From assembly GCA_016806145.1 (NCBI GenBank), contig CP063166.1, forward strand, positions 1,860,001 to 1,924,000: a DNA stretch of 64,000 nt, read 5' to 3'. This document shows positions 40,214-51,400 of the stretch, piece after piece (position 1 is the stretch's first letter; each line of letters opens with the position of its first letter). Source of the DNA: Variovorax paradoxus. GTDB lineage: Bacteria; Pseudomonadota; Gammaproteobacteria; Burkholderiales; Burkholderiaceae_C. Below the pieces are notes generated by a model. That model ran no database searches. It was given only the letters and a program-made list of their open reading frames with translations, and was not told the DNA's origin. A program made the position numbers and the translations under genes.

Positions 40214-42799
40214 ATGTTGCAAGCCTACGTTGACCATGTCGCCGAGCGCGCCGCGCTCGGTATCCCGCCGCTGCCCCTGAGCGCGAAGCAGACCTCTGAA
40301 GCGATCGAGCTCCTCAAGAGCGCGAACGACAAGGACGGTGCCTTCCTGCTCGACCTGCTGACCCACCGCGTGCCCGCGGGCGTGGACGACGCCGCCAAGG
40401 TCAAGGCCAGCTATCTCGCGGCCGTGGCGCATGGCACCGAGAAGAGCGCGTTCATCACGCGCGCCCGTGCCACCGAACTGCTCGGCACGATGCTCGGCGG
40501 CTACAACATCAGCCCCATGATCGACCTGCTGGACGACGCCGAAGTCGGCGCCGTGGCGGCCGAGGGCCTCAAGAAGACGCTGCTGATGTTCGACCAGTTC
40601 CACGACGTCAAGGAAAAGGCCGACAAGGGCAACGCCAATGCCAAGGGCGTGCTGCAGAGCTGGGCCGATGCCGAGTGGTTCACCAGCCGCCCCGAAGTGC
40701 CCCAGAGCATCACCGTCAGCATCTTCAAGGTGGCTGGCGAAATCAACACCGACGACCTGTCGCCCGCGCCCGACGCGACCACCCGTCCCGACATCCCGAT
40801 GCACGCCCTGGCGATGCACAAGAACGCGCGCCCCGGCATCGTTCCGGAAGAAGACGGCAAGCGCGGCCCGGTGAAGTTCATCGAGGACCTGCGCGCGCGC
40901 GGCCACCTCGTGGCCTACGCCGGCGACGTGGTCGGCACGGGTTCGTCGCGCAAGAGCGCCACCAACTCGGTGCTGTGGTTCACCGGCGAAGACATCCCGT
41001 TCGTGCCCAACAAGCGTTTCGGCGGCGTCTGCCTCGGCGGCAAGATCGCGCCGATCTTCTACAACACCATGGAAGACTCGGGCGCGCTGCCGATCGAGTT
41101 GGACGTGGCGCAGATGAACATGGGCGACGTGGTCGAGCTGCGTCCCTACGAAGGCAAGGCCCTGAAGGATGGCCAGGTCATCGCCGAATTCCAGGTCAAG
41201 AGCGACGTGCTGTTCGACGAAGTGCGCGCCGGCGGCCGCATTCCGCTGATCATCGGCCGCGGTCTCACGGCCAAGGCGCGCGAAGCGCTGGGCCTACCGG
41301 TCTCCACGCTGTTCCGCCTGCCGCAAAGCCCGGTCGACACCAAGAAGGGCTTCTCGCTCGCGCAGAAGATGGTCGGCCGCGCCTGCGGCCTGCCCGAAGG
41401 CCAGGGCGTGCGCCCGGGTACCTACTGCGAACCCAAGATGACCTCGGTCGGCTCGCAGGACACCACCGGCCCGATGACGCGCGACGAGCTGAAGGACCTG
41501 GCCTGCCTGGGCTTCTCGGCCGATCTCGTGATGCAGTCGTTCTGCCACACGGCGGCGTACCCGAAGAAGGTCGACGTCAAGATGCACCACGAACTCCCCG
41601 AGTTCATGGCCAACCGCGGCGGCGTTTCGCTGCGCCCGGGCGACGGCGTGATCCACAGCTGGCTCAACCGCCTGCTGACCCCCGACACCGTGGGCACGGG
41701 CGGCGACAGCCACACGCGCTTCCCGATCGGCATCAGCTTCCCCGCGGGCTCCGGCCTCGTGGCCTTCGCGGCCGCCACCGGCGTGATGCCGCTGGACATG
41801 CCCGAGTCGGTGCTGGTGCGCTTCAAGGGCAAGATGCAGCCCGGCGTCACGCTGCGTGACCTGGTCAACGCGATCCCGCTGTACGCCATCAAGAGCGGCC
41901 TGCTGACGGTCGAGAAGAAGGGCAAGAAGAACATCTTCTCGGGCCGCATCCTCGAGATCGAGGGCCTGCCCGACCTCAAGGTGGAACAAGCCTTCGAACT
42001 GAGCGACGCCTCGGCCGAACGCTCGGCCGCCGGCTGCACGGTGCACCTGAACAAGGAACCGATCCAGGAGTACATCAACAGCAACATCACGCTGATGAAG
42101 TGGATGATTGCCGAGGGCTATGCCGACGCGCGCACGCTGCAGCGCCGCATCGCCGCGCAGGAAGCCTGGCTCAAGGATCCGCAACTGCTCAAGGGCGACG
42201 ACGACGCCGAGTACGCGGCGGTCATCGAGATCGACCTGGCCGACATCCACGAACCCATCGTGGCCTGCCCGAACGACCCCGACGACGTGAAGACGCTGTC
42301 GGACGTGGCCGGCGCCAAGATCGACGAAGTGTTCATCGGCTCGTGCATGACCAACATCGGCCACTTCCGCGCCGCGTCGAAGCTGCTCGAAGGCAAGCGC
42401 GACATCCCGGTCAAGCTGTGGATCGCACCGCCGACCAAGATGGACGCGCAGCAGCTGACCGAGGAAGGCCACTACGGCGTGTTCGGCAATGCCGGTGCCC
42501 GCACCGAAATGCCGGGCTGCTCGCTGTGCATGGGCAACCAGGCCCAGGTGCGCGAAGGCGCCACGGTCATGTCGACCAGCACTCGCAACTTCCCGAACCG
42601 CCTGGGCAAGAACACCAACGTGTACCTGGGCTCGGCCGAACTGGCCGCCATCTGCTCGCGCCTCGGCCGCATCCCGACCCGGGAAGAGTACATGGCCAGC
42701 ACCGGCGTGCTCGATGCGTCCAGCGCGCAGATCTACCAGTACCTGAACTTCGACAAGATCGAGGACTACAAGGGCGTGGCGGATTCGGTCACGGCCTGA
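40214..42799 (+). CDS. acnB: Aconitate hydratase B
   Basis: AcnB interconverts citrate and isocitrate through a [4Fe-4S] cluster and is the main TCA-cycle aconitase. The 861-residue product starts [20 protein letters not shown] with the HEAT-like AcnB N-terminal domain. The swivel domain ([20 protein letters not shown]) comes before the catalytic domains, which is the AcnB order. Cluster cysteines are in [14 protein letters not shown] and [14 protein letters not shown] chose the ATG at 40214 with GGAGAAAAG just upstream. A terminator follows 40 bases after the stop. Confidence 0.98.
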   Translation: MLQAYVDHVAERAALGIPPLPLSAKQTSEAIELLKSANDKDGAFLLDLLTHRVPAGVDDAAKVKASYLAAVAHGTEKSAFITRARATELLGTMLGGYNISPMIDLLDDAEVGAVAAEGLKKTLLMFDQFHDVKEKADKGNANAKGVLQSWADAEWFTSRPEVPQSITVSIFKVAGEINTDDLSPAPDATTRPDIPMHALAMHKNARPGIVPEEDGKRGPVKFIEDLRARGHLVAYAGDVVGTGSSRKSATNSVLWFTGEDIPFVPNKRFGGVCLGGKIAPIFYNTMEDSGALPIELDVAQMNMGDVVELRPYEGKALKDGQVIAEFQVKSDVLFDEVRAGGRIPLIIGRGLTAKAREALGLPVSTLFRLPQSPVDTKKGFSLAQKMVGRACGLPEGQGVRPGTYCEPKMTSVGSQDTTGPMTRDELKDLACLGFSADLVMQSFCHTAAYPKKVDVKMHHELPEFMANRGGVSLRPGDGVIHSWLNRLLTPDTVGTGGDSHTRFPIGISFPAGSGLVAFAAATGVMPLDMPESVLVRFKGKMQPGVTLRDLVNAIPLYAIKSGLLTVEKKGKKNIFSGRILEIEGLPDLKVEQAFELSDASAERSAAGCTVHLNKEPIQEYINSNITLMKWMIAEGYADARTLQRRIAAQEAWLKDPQLLKGDDDAEYAAVIEIDLADIHEPIVACPNDPDDVKTLSDVAGAKIDEVFIGSCMTNIGHFRAASKLLEGKRDIPVKLWIAPPTKMDAQQLTEEGHYGVFGNAGARTEMPGCSLCMGNQAQVREGATVMSTSTRNFPNRLGKNTNVYLGSAELAAICSRLGRIPTREEYMASTGVLDASSAQIYQYLNFDKIEDYKGVADSVTA

Positions 42800-42839
42800 G
42801 CCCGATTGACGGCCGGACCGTTTCGGCCGGCATCGACGA

Positions 42840-42864
42840 AGCCCCGCACCCGCGGGGCTTTTTT
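42840..42864 (+). terminator. Intrinsic terminator of acnB
   Basis: An 8-bp stem AGCCCCGC/GCGGGGCT (42840-42847 with 42852-42859) has a 4-base loop and is followed by a six-T run (42859-42864). It closes the mdh-tam-acnB strand and marks the boundary with the adhesin island. Confidence 0.88.
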
Positions 42865-42885
42865 CATGGCGCGTGCGCCAGGGCG

Positions 42886-42915
42886 GTCAGGTCAGGTCAG
42901 GGCAGGGCAGGGCAG
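42886..42915. repeat. Pentanucleotide tandem repeat
   Basis: Three copies of GTCAG (42886-42900) are followed without a break by three copies of GGCAG (42901-42915). They lie just outside the 3' end of the GT-A-like gene, between its stop and the acnB terminator, so length changes would not alter a protein. It marks the left edge of the island. Confidence 0.7.
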
Positions 42916-42920
42916 GGCGC

Positions 42921-43784
42921 TCAGAGCGCCGGCGGGCGGTTCGGGCTCAGGTACTGCGTGCCCCTGAGTTCCATCGCCGCGCCCGCGGGACCACCCACCG
43001 CATTCGGCAGCGAGGTCATGAGCGAGGTCGCGAAGTCGCCGCGATAGAGCTTCGCGCCCTGATGCGTGAGGTTGGAGTTGGCGTCGATGTGGATCGCCTC
43101 GCCCAGGCCCGACCAGAGGCGGCAGAAGCCGTAGTCCTCCGAGAGGTAGCGGCGCGTCACGGGGTCGACCATCACGTCGAAGAAACGGTAGTGCAGGCCG
43201 AGGTCGGCCTCGCCGATGCTGTCGGGCACGTAGCTGAGCTCGGGGTAGCTTGCCATCAGCCGCTCGAACACGCCGCGCTTGATCGCCATGAAGCCCGTGG
43301 GCGCCTCGGTCATCTTCATGAAGCCGTCGGGCTGGACCTCGAGCTCGACCTTGCCGCTGGCTTCCGAGGCGCCCGCGTTGACGGTGTAGCGCGTGAAGGT
43401 GGCGTCGAACTGCGCGCGCGTGGTGCCGGCCGCGACGCCTTCTTGCGGCCAGTCCTCGCGCTTGAGCGGATAGACGCCGGCCGCGATGTCGTGGTCCGAG
43501 AGCAGCAGCCGGAACGCCGCTTGCGCCGAGAAGCCGATGTCGGCGTCGATCCAGAACAGGTGGGTCCATTCCGGGTTGGCGAGGAACTGTGCCACGCAGT
43601 TGTTGCGCGCCCGGGTCACGAGGCTTTCGCCCTGGTGGAACAGCACCTGCATCCGCATGCCGGCGCGCTCGGCCTCGATCGCGAAGTTCATCATCGACAT
43701 CACGTAGTTCTGGAAGAACTTGCCGTCGTGGCTCGGCGTGACGACCACGGGGAAGAAGCGTTGGAGAGCTGAGGGTTCGAGCAT
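42921..43784 (-). CDS. Putative GT-A glycosyltransferase in adhesin island
   Basis: The 287-residue protein begins VVVTPSHDGKFFQNYVMSM, a typical N-terminal strand of GT-A enzymes. It carries the metal/sugar-nucleotide motif HLFWIDADIGF with DAD at residues 80-82. ARNNCVAQFLANPEWTHLFW and EAPTGFMAIKRGVFERLM resemble Anp1-type or other family-2-like transferases. There is no signal peptide or membrane helix, so it acts in the cytoplasm. It follows the DUF2827-family gene by 11 bases and forms a two-gene operon divergent from the giant adhesin. Attachment of sugar to the adhesin before export is the inferred role; donor and acceptor are unknown. Confidence 0.75.
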   Translation of the reverse strand: MLEPSALQRFFPVVVTPSHDGKFFQNYVMSMMNFAIEAERAGMRMQVLFHQGESLVTRARNNCVAQFLANPEWTHLFWIDADIGFSAQAAFRLLLSDHDIAAGVYPLKREDWPQEGVAAGTTRAQFDATFTRYTVNAGASEASGKVELEVQPDGFMKMTEAPTGFMAIKRGVFERLMASYPELSYVPDSIGEADLGLHYRFFDVMVDPVTRRYLSEDYGFCRLWSGLGEAIHIDANSNLTHQGAKLYRGDFATSLMTSLPNAVGGPAGAAMELRGTQYLSPNRPPAL

Positions 43785-43795
43785 GGCGGCTCCGG

Positions 43796-44932
43796 TTATC
43801 GGGCGGGGCGCTGCATCAGGCCGAGCAGCAACGTGTTGTACACCTCGGTGGCGGCCGCGCTGCCGGGCAGGTAGCGCGCGATGAGGCCGCGCTGGCGCTC
43901 GCGGTAGGCGAGCGACTGCGCATCGTGCGCGTCGATCGCCTCGAGCACGCGCGCGCTGCCCGCGGCCACGTCGTTGTCCGGGTAGTAATAGCCGAGGTCC
44001 GCGCAGAGATGGGCGTTGTGCACCAGCGGATAGCCCTGCCAGCAGGTCTCGAGGTAGAAGTAGTTGAGCGGGTTCTCCCACTGGTGCGAGATCACGATGT
44101 CGGTGTTCTGCGCCAGGAAGGTCGGCGTGTCGTGCCGGCCCAGGAACACGGCCTTGTGCTCGCGCACCAGGTCGAGCTGGTTCATCAGCGTGATGAACTC
44201 CATGTTCTCGCGCGCCATCTTCTCGGCGTTGGCCACCTGCAGCAGCGCGATCGCCTCGGGCCGCGCGCGGTGGGCCAGTTCGGCGACCAGGATCGGGTAG
44301 AGGCAGAACTTCACCACGTTGATGTTCGGCTCCATCACGCTGAGGCGCCGCGGGCCGACGCGCGGCTGGTAGAGGCCGTCCTCGGGCAGCCCGCGCGTGC
44401 GTTCCTCGAGGAACACCGGACTCCAGACGAAGGGCACGGCGCGCGCCTCGATCCGGCGCAGCACCTCGAAGTAGGGCTGGCTGATGCGCGCCACCTGCGG
44501 AACCATCCAGATGTCGTCGTAGCGCTGGTTGACGAACAGGTTGCGGCCCCACAGCGGCTTGTCGAACAGCATCGACTCCATCGCATGCACGTACTCGAAG
44601 CCGCAGCAGTACGACACCAGCCGCGCGCCGCGCTGCTTGAGGTAGTCGGTCTGCAGCGCGTCGATCTGGCCGCCGAGCTCGATCAGCACGTCGACCTCGT
44701 CCTTGGCGCCCTCGAAGTTGGTCGTGGGCCAGCGCGCCTGGTCCCAGGGCAGGGCCGGCGTGATCGGCGTGGCCGTGGTGTTGACCAGCACCACCGAGGC
44801 CACGCCCGGGCAGTGCTTGAGCGCCTCGGCCAGGAACACGGCGTTCTGCTTGATGCCGTTGTTCCAGAGGGTTTCGGCTTCGTGGTGAAGACCGATGGTG
44901 ATGCCGATGCGCAGGGAGCTGTTTGAATTCAC
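43796..44932 (-). CDS. DUF2827-family protein, copy 1 (GT-B-like)
   Basis: The 378-residue protein starts RIGITIGLHHEAETLWNNGI and shares three signatures with two paralogues at 55.5-57.8 kb. These are FVWSPVFLEER, VMEPNINVVKFCLYPILVAE and, near residue 285, HQWENPLNYFYLETCWQGYP followed by LVHNAHLCADLGYYYP. The last resembles the C-terminal donor-binding segment of GT-B glycosyltransferases (Glu, short helix, then GxPLV). Family assignment to DUF2827, known mainly from Burkholderia-type bacteria, is from memory of the motif pattern. It is the first gene of a two-gene unit divergent from the adhesin. Protein O-glycosylation is an inference. Confidence 0.78.
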   Translation of the reverse strand: MNSNSSLRIGITIGLHHEAETLWNNGIKQNAVFLAEALKHCPGVASVVLVNTTATPITPALPWDQARWPTTNFEGAKDEVDVLIELGGQIDALQTDYLKQRGARLVSYCCGFEYVHAMESMLFDKPLWGRNLFVNQRYDDIWMVPQVARISQPYFEVLRRIEARAVPFVWSPVFLEERTRGLPEDGLYQPRVGPRRLSVMEPNINVVKFCLYPILVAELAHRARPEAIALLQVANAEKMARENMEFITLMNQLDLVREHKAVFLGRHDTPTFLAQNTDIVISHQWENPLNYFYLETCWQGYPLVHNAHLCADLGYYYPDNDVAAGSARVLEAIDAHDAQSLAYRERQRGLIARYLPGSAAATEVYNTLLLGLMQRPAR

Positions 44933-44986
44933 TTTTGTTATTTAATTGTTAACTGACGCCATGCCCGGCTTGGGTCGAGAAATAGA

Positions 44987-45012
44987 TCACGGATGAATAA
45001 ATTGATCCGTGA
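44987..45012. promoter_or_regulatory. Inverted repeat upstream of DUF2827 copy 1
   Basis: Perfect 8-bp arms TCACGGAT and ATCCGTGA are separated by 10 bases (GAATAAATTG). The site lies 55 bases upstream of the DUF2827 copy 1 start and about 435 bases upstream of the adhesin start. Its size and spacing suit a dimeric repressor or activator site. Confidence 0.5.
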
Positions 45013-45256
45013 ACAAGTTCCATCTTTGGGGCGTATCGAGCGCGCTTTTCACCCACTGCCCGCTACCAGTCTTCATGCCATTCAATGTGAATAAATTCCG
45101 CATCGTCGAGGAAAAAGTCTTTGTAAAACAAGGGCTTGTGTTGAGGCGAAAGACTTCTCCAAGGGCTGGCGAGATTCTATGTTTTCGGCGCTTCTGCCAC
45201 CTTTGGGAGACAATTGTTAATCAATGTGGATGCTAATTTTTGCGTGTTTTTTGTGA

Positions 45257-45289
45257 ACTAAATCATCGAAGCTTTTTGAGTGATTTAGT
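45257..45289. promoter_or_regulatory. Inverted repeat upstream of the giant adhesin
   Basis: Perfect 9-bp arms ACTAAATCA and TGATTTAGT have a 15-base centre that includes AAGCTTTTTGAG. The repeat sits about 160 bases before the adhesin ATG in the most AT-rich part of the spacer. It may be a protein-binding site or an RNA hairpin in a long leader. Confidence 0.5.
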
Positions 45290-45446
45290 GCACTTCGTTC
45301 TGAATGTAAACAAGTATGTACATTCCACCGCTCTTGTGAACAGCGCGGTGATTGGGATCTCGACGACGAGTGCCAAGCACGACCCTTCCCATTTTTCCAA
45401 GGACCTCGCGCGCCGGTCCTGAGATTCCACACGCAGTTGGCAGTCA

Positions 45447-48400
45447 ATGAATAAGTCATACAGAAGTATCTGGAACGAGTCACTTGGCGCCTGGGTGGCC
45501 GCTTCGGAAATCACTTCCGCCCGGGGCAAGCGCAGCAGCTCGGCTGCGGTGATCTCGGGTGCCGTGCTGAGCGTCGCCCTCGCGTCCTTCGGCTTGATGG
45601 GGAGCGCGAACGCCTACATCGTCGGACCGCCGAACGGCGCCTGCAACACGGGCGCGAACACCGGTCCCGACGGCAAGGCCTACCCGGCGACGGTCGACCC
45701 GGTCGACGGTTCCGGCGTGTACTCGACCGTGGTCGGCGGCTGCTCGGCCAACGGCGGCGGCTTCCTGGGCGTCACGATGTTCGGGTCGTTCACGACCGCG
45801 CGCGGCAAGGGCTCCAGCATGTTCGGCATGGGATCGACGGCCGGGCAGTACGCCTCGGCCTTCGGCCTCCAGGCCAACGCCTTCGGCATCGCCAGCATCG
45901 CGATGGGCCAGAACGCCCTTGCGGCGAGCAACAACAACATCGCGATCGGCGCGGGCGCGAACGCGGCGGCGATCAGCGCGGGCACGGCCATCGCGATCGG
46001 TGCCAACGCCGTCGCCTCGTCCAGCACCACGGTCGGGGATTCGCTGGCCATCGGCACCGGCGCCAAGGCCACGGCGCAGGACGCGGTGGCGATCGGCGGC
46101 CAGGCCAACGCGAGCGGCACCAACGCCCTGGCCATCGGTGGCAACGACGGTGGCGCGAGCGGCACCAATTCGTCGGCCATCGGCGTGGGCTCCAACGCAA
46201 CCAGCAACTACGCGACGGCGGTGGGCGCCGGCGCGACCGCGAGCGGCACCGGCGCGACGGCCATCGGCGCCAGCAGCACCGCCGCGGCGCGCGCGCTGGG
46301 CAACAACTCGGTGGCGATCGGGGGCCAGGCCGTCGTCGGCAGCGCGGCCGATGCGGGCATCGCGATCGGCCTCAATGCCAATGCGCAGTCGAATGCCACC
46401 CTGGCCCTGGGAAGCGGTGCCAGCGTGGGAGCCGGCGCGGATTCGGGCATCGCCATCGGCGCGAATGCGAGCGCGACCAACAAGACGAACAACCTGGCGG
46501 TCGGTGCCGGCGCCAAGGCGAACGGCGGCGGCGCGACGGCCATCGGCGCCGGCGCCAATGCCGCCTTCGGCAACGACATGGCCTTCGGCACGAACGCGAT
46601 GGCCCGCGGCGATGCGAGTTCGCTGGCGCCTTCCACGGCCTTCGGCAACAACGCCAACGCCTGGGGCGGCAGTTCCACGGCGTTTGGCGTGTTCGCACAG
46701 GCCTGGGGCAAGACTTCGGTGGCCTTCGGCTATTCCTCGAACGCCGGCGCGGAGAACGCCCTGGCGGTCGGCACCCTGGCGAACGCCTACGGCAATCGCA
46801 GCACCGCCATCGGCGCGGGGGCCACGGCCACCGGCGATTTCTCCTCGGCCCTGGGCCGCACGGCGAGCGCTACCGCCGCCGGCGCCCTGGCACTCGGAAC
46901 GAATTCCGTCGGCGGCGCATCTGCCGCCGCAGCCGATGCGATCGCCATCGGCGGCCAGTCCAGCGTCGTCGCGGCGGCAACCTCGGGCATCGCGCTCGGT
47001 CGCGGCGCGATCGTCAACGGTGCCTTCGGCATTGCCCAGGGCGATGGCGTCGTCAGTGGCGCCACGGGGCAGAACGTCGCCATCGGTGCGTCGGGCACGA
47101 CCGCGAACGCCGGCACGGCCGCGGGTGGCGCGGTGGCCATCGGTCGCGGCCAGAAGGCCACGGGCGACGGCGCGGTCGCCATCGGCGATCCCAATGTCTC
47201 GAACGGCACCGGCGCCGTGACGATGGGTGCCAACAACACCGCCGCCGGCAGCCTGGACGGCGCGACCGCGGCGAGCGGCGTGGTGGCCATCGGCAATGCC
47301 AACAATGCGATCGGGCAGGGTTCGGTCGCGCTGGGCAACAAGTCCAGCGCCAGCGCCGCCGGCACGCTCGCCGTCGGCGACGCGGCCAGCGCATCGGCCG
47401 CCAATGCCATCGGTGTCGGCACCGGCGCGAACGCCGCGGCCGCGGCCGCCGTCGCCATCGGGCAAAGCGCGCTGGCCTCGGGCAACGCCAGCGTCGCGCT
47501 GGGCTCGGGTGCGCGCTCGATCGCCGACGGCGCCATCGCGATCGGCAAGAACGCCGCCATCGGCTCGAACACCGACGTCAACGCCATCGCGATCGGCACC
47601 AACGCGAACAGCTGGGGCGGCAGCATCGCTCTGGGCACCGGTGCGTCCGCCGATCAGATCGGCACCTCGGCCCAGAACGCCTCGATCGCGATCGGCGGCA
47701 ATGCCACGACCGATGACCGCACGACCCGCAGCATCGCGATCGGCAACGGCGCCGTCGTCAAGTCGGCCGACCTGTCGGTCACCGACGCCGCCATCGCCTT
47801 CGGCGCCAACGCCGTGGCGCTGGGCTCGAACGCCGTGTCGATGGGCACGGGTGCCAACGCCGCCTACGCCAGCAGCGTCGCGCTGGGCGCGGGCAGCGTG
47901 ACGGGCGCCAAGGGTCCGACCGGCACCGGCTTCCTGACGGGCACCGCCGCCCCCGCCTCCGAAGTCTCGGTGGGCTCGTCGTCCGCCCTGCGGCGCATCA
48001 CCAATGTCGCCGACGGCGCGGCGCTGCAGGACGCCGTGACGGTGGCGCAGCTGAGCACGGGCATGAGCACGACGGCCAGCAGCATCGGCAGCCTGTCGAC
48101 GTCGACCTCGACGGGGTTGAGCACGGCCACGAGCAGCATCGGAAGCCTCTCCTCGGGGCTGAGCACGACGAACAGCCGGGTGTCGAGCTTGTCGACGTCG
48201 ACCTCGACGGGGCTGAGCACGGCGGCCAGCAGCATCGGCAGCTTGTCCACGTCGACCTCTACGGGGCTGAGCACAGCAACCAGCTCGATCGGTAGTCTCT
48301 CCACGTCGACGTCCACGGGATTGAGCACGGCCACGAGCAGCATCGGCAGCCTGTCGTCGGGCTTGAGCACGACGAACAGCAGCGTTTCGAGCTTGTCGAC

Positions 48401-51400
48401 CTCGACGTCGACGGGGCTGAGCACAGCCACCAGTTCGATCGGCAGCCTCTCCACCTCGACTTCCACGGGTTTGAGCACGACGAACAGCAGCGTGTCGAGC
48501 CTGTCCACGTCGACGTCGACGGGGTTGAGCACCGCGACCAGTTCCATCGGTAGCCTCTCGACTTCGACTTCGACCGGCTTGAGCACCGCCACGAGCAGCA
48601 TCGGTAGTCTGTCGACGTCGACCTCCACTGGCTTGAGCACGGCAAACAGCCGCATCGATGGCCTGTCGACCGGACTGAGCACCACGACCAGCAGCATAGG
48701 CAGTCTGTCATCGGGCTTGAGTACGACGAACAGCAGTGTGTCGAGCTTGTCGACCTCCAGTTCCACCGGGTTAAGCACGGCCACGAGTTCGATCGGCAGC
48801 CTGTCGACCTCCACGTCCACGGGCTTGAGCACCGCCACGAGCAGCATCGGTAGCTTGTCCACCTCGACCTCGACAGGTCTGAGCACCGCAACCAGCTCGA
48901 TCGGCAGCCTCTCGACTTCGACGTCCACGGGTCTGAGTACCGCGACGAGCAGTATCGGTAGCTTGTCCACGTCGACCTCGACAGGCCTCAGCACCGCAAC
49001 GAGTTCCATCGGCAGCTTGTCGACCTCCGCGTCGACGGGGCTGAGCACCGCAACCAGCTCGATTGGCAGCTTGTCTTCGGGTCTGAGCACGACGAACAGC
49101 AGTGTGTCGAGCCTGTCGACGTCGACCTCCACGGGTCTGAGCACGGCTACGAGCAGCATCGGCAGCCTGTCCACATCGACGTCGACCGGCTTGAGCACGG
49201 CGACCAGCAGCATCGGCAGCCTCTCGACTTCGACGTCGACTGGCCTGAGCACGGCAACGAGTTCGATCGGCAGCTTGTCGACCTCGACCTCGACGGGCCT
49301 GAGCACTGCGACCAGCTCGATCGGCAGCCTTTCGACCTCGACCTCCACGGGTCTGAGCACGGCGAACAGCCGCATCGATGGCCTGTCGACCGGACTGAGC
49401 ACCACAACGAGCAGCATCGGCAGTCTGTCGTCGGGCCTGAGCACGACGAACAGCAGCGTGTCGAGCTTGTCGACTTCCAGCTCCACCGGCTTGAGCACTG
49501 CAACGAGCTCCATCGGCAGCCTCTCGACGTCGACGTCCACGGGCTTGAGCACTGCGACCAGCAGCATCGGCAGCCTGTCGACCTCCACCTCGACGGGTCT
49601 GAGCACCGCCACCAGCTCGATCGACAGCCTTTCGACATCGACTTCGACGGGCCTGAGCACGGCAACGAGCAGCATTGGCAGCCTCTCGACCTCGACGTCG
49701 ACTGGCTTGAGCACGGCCACGAGTTCCATCAGCAGCCTGTCGACTTCGACCTCCACGGGTCTGAGCACCGCGACGAGCAGTATCGGCAGCTTGTCCACGT
49801 CGACCTCGACAGGCCTGAGCACTGCGACCAGCTCGATCGGCAGTCTGTCGACCTCGACGTCCACGGGTCTCAGCACCGCAGCGAGTTCCATCGGCAGCCT
49901 CTCGACCTCCACCTCGACCGGTCTGAGCACTGCAACGAGTTCCATCGTTAGCTTGTCCACCTCGACCTCCACGGGCCTGAGCACCGCGACCAGCAGCATC
50001 GACAGCCTTTCGACCTCGACATCGACCGGGCTGAGCACTGCGACGAGTTCGATTGGCAGCCTGTCCACGTCGACTTCGACGGGTTTGAGCACGGCGACCA
50101 GCAGCATCGACAGTCTCTCGACTTCCACGTCGACCGGCCTGAGCACCGCGACGAGCTCCATTGGCAGCTTGTCCACGTCGACCTCCACGGGTCTGAGCAC
50201 GGCGACCAGCAGCATCGGTAGCTTGTCGACCTCGACATCGACCGGGTTGAGCACGGCAACGAGCTCGATCGGCAGTCTGTCTACGTCCACTTCGACGGGT
50301 CTGAGTACGGCGACCAGCAGCATCGGCAGCCTCTCGACTTCGACGTCCACCGGCTTGAGCACGGCAACGAGCTCCATCGGCAGCTTGTCGACCTCGACCT
50401 CCACGGGTTTGAGCACTGCCACCAGCAGCATTGGCAGCCTTTCGACCTCGGCGTCCACCGGCTTGAGCACAGCAACGAGCTCTATTGACAGTCTGTCGAC
50501 TTCCACCTCGACCGGGTTGAGCACGGCGACAAGCTCGATCGGCAGCTTGTCGACGTCGACCTCGACGGGCCTGAGCACGGCAACGAGTTCGATCGGCAGC
50601 CTGTCCACCTCGACCTCTACGGGTCTGAGCACCGCGACGAGCAGCATCGACAGCTTGTCGACCTCGACGTCGACTGGTCTGAGTACGGCAACGAGCTCGA
50701 TTGGCAGCCTGTCTACATCGACGTCGACCGGCTTGAGCACGGCGACCAGCAGCATCGACAGCCTGTCGACTTCGACGTCGACCGGTCTGAGCACTGCGAC
50801 GAGCTCCATCGGTAGCCTGTCCACCTCCACCTCCACGGGCCTGAGCACGGCGACCAGCAGTATCGACAGCCTGTCGACCTCGACCTCCACTGGCTTGAGC
50901 ACCGCGACGAGTTCGATCGGCAGCCTCTCGACCTCCACGTCGACTGGTCTGAGCACGGCAACGAGCTCTATCGACAGCCTGTCGACTTCGACCTCCACGG
51001 GTTTGAGCACCGCGACCAGTTCGATCAGTAGCCTGTCCACGTCCACGTCGACCGGTCTGAGCACGGCGACCAGCAGCATCGGTAGCTTGTCGACCTCCAC
51101 GTCGACCGGATTGAGCACGGCGACAAGCTCCATCGGCAGCTTGTCGACGTCGACCTCGACGGGCTTGAGCACGGCCACGAGTTCCATCGGTAGCCTGTCC
51201 ACCTCGACCTCCACGGGTCTGAGCACCGCGACCAGCAGTATCGACAGCTTGTCGACCTCGACGTCGACCGGCTTGAGCACGGCGACGAGTTCGATCGGTA
51301 GCCTGTCCACGTCGACTTCGACGGGTCTGAGCACCGCGACGAGCAGCATCTATAGCCTGTCGACCTCCACGTCGACCGGCTTGAGCACGGCAACGAGTTC

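Larger units (their letters stand above)
44933..45446. promoter_or_regulatory. 514-bp AT-rich divergent regulatory region of the adhesin
   Basis: This is the only long non-coding stretch in the window and is far richer in A/T than the rest. It separates the divergent DUF2827 copy 1 and the giant adhesin. It holds an inverted repeat TCACGGAT/ATCCGTGA (44987-44994, 45005-45012) and a 9-bp inverted repeat ACTAAATCA/TGATTTAGT (45257-45265, 45281-45289). The 9-mer AATTGTTAA occurs twice (44944-44952, 45212-45220). No convincing -35/-10 pair or strong ribosome-binding site before the adhesin ATG was found. Short open frames inside it look non-coding. It probably holds both promoters and binding sites for silencers or activators. 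Confidence 0.65.

Noticed and set aside
45009..45236. A 75-codon plus-strand frame in the AT-rich spacer before the adhesin
   Set aside because: GTG start without a ribosome-binding site, no similarity, and it spans one of the likely regulatory segments.
45217..45529. Two short minus-strand frames (88 codons each) near the adhesin start
   Set aside because: They overlap the adhesin 5' end or regulatory repeats and have no ribosome-binding site or family features.
45480..47465. A 661-codon minus-strand open frame opposite the adhesin head
   Set aside because: Antisense shadow of the GC-rich head repeats; Arg/Gly/Ala-dominated and without recognisable domains.
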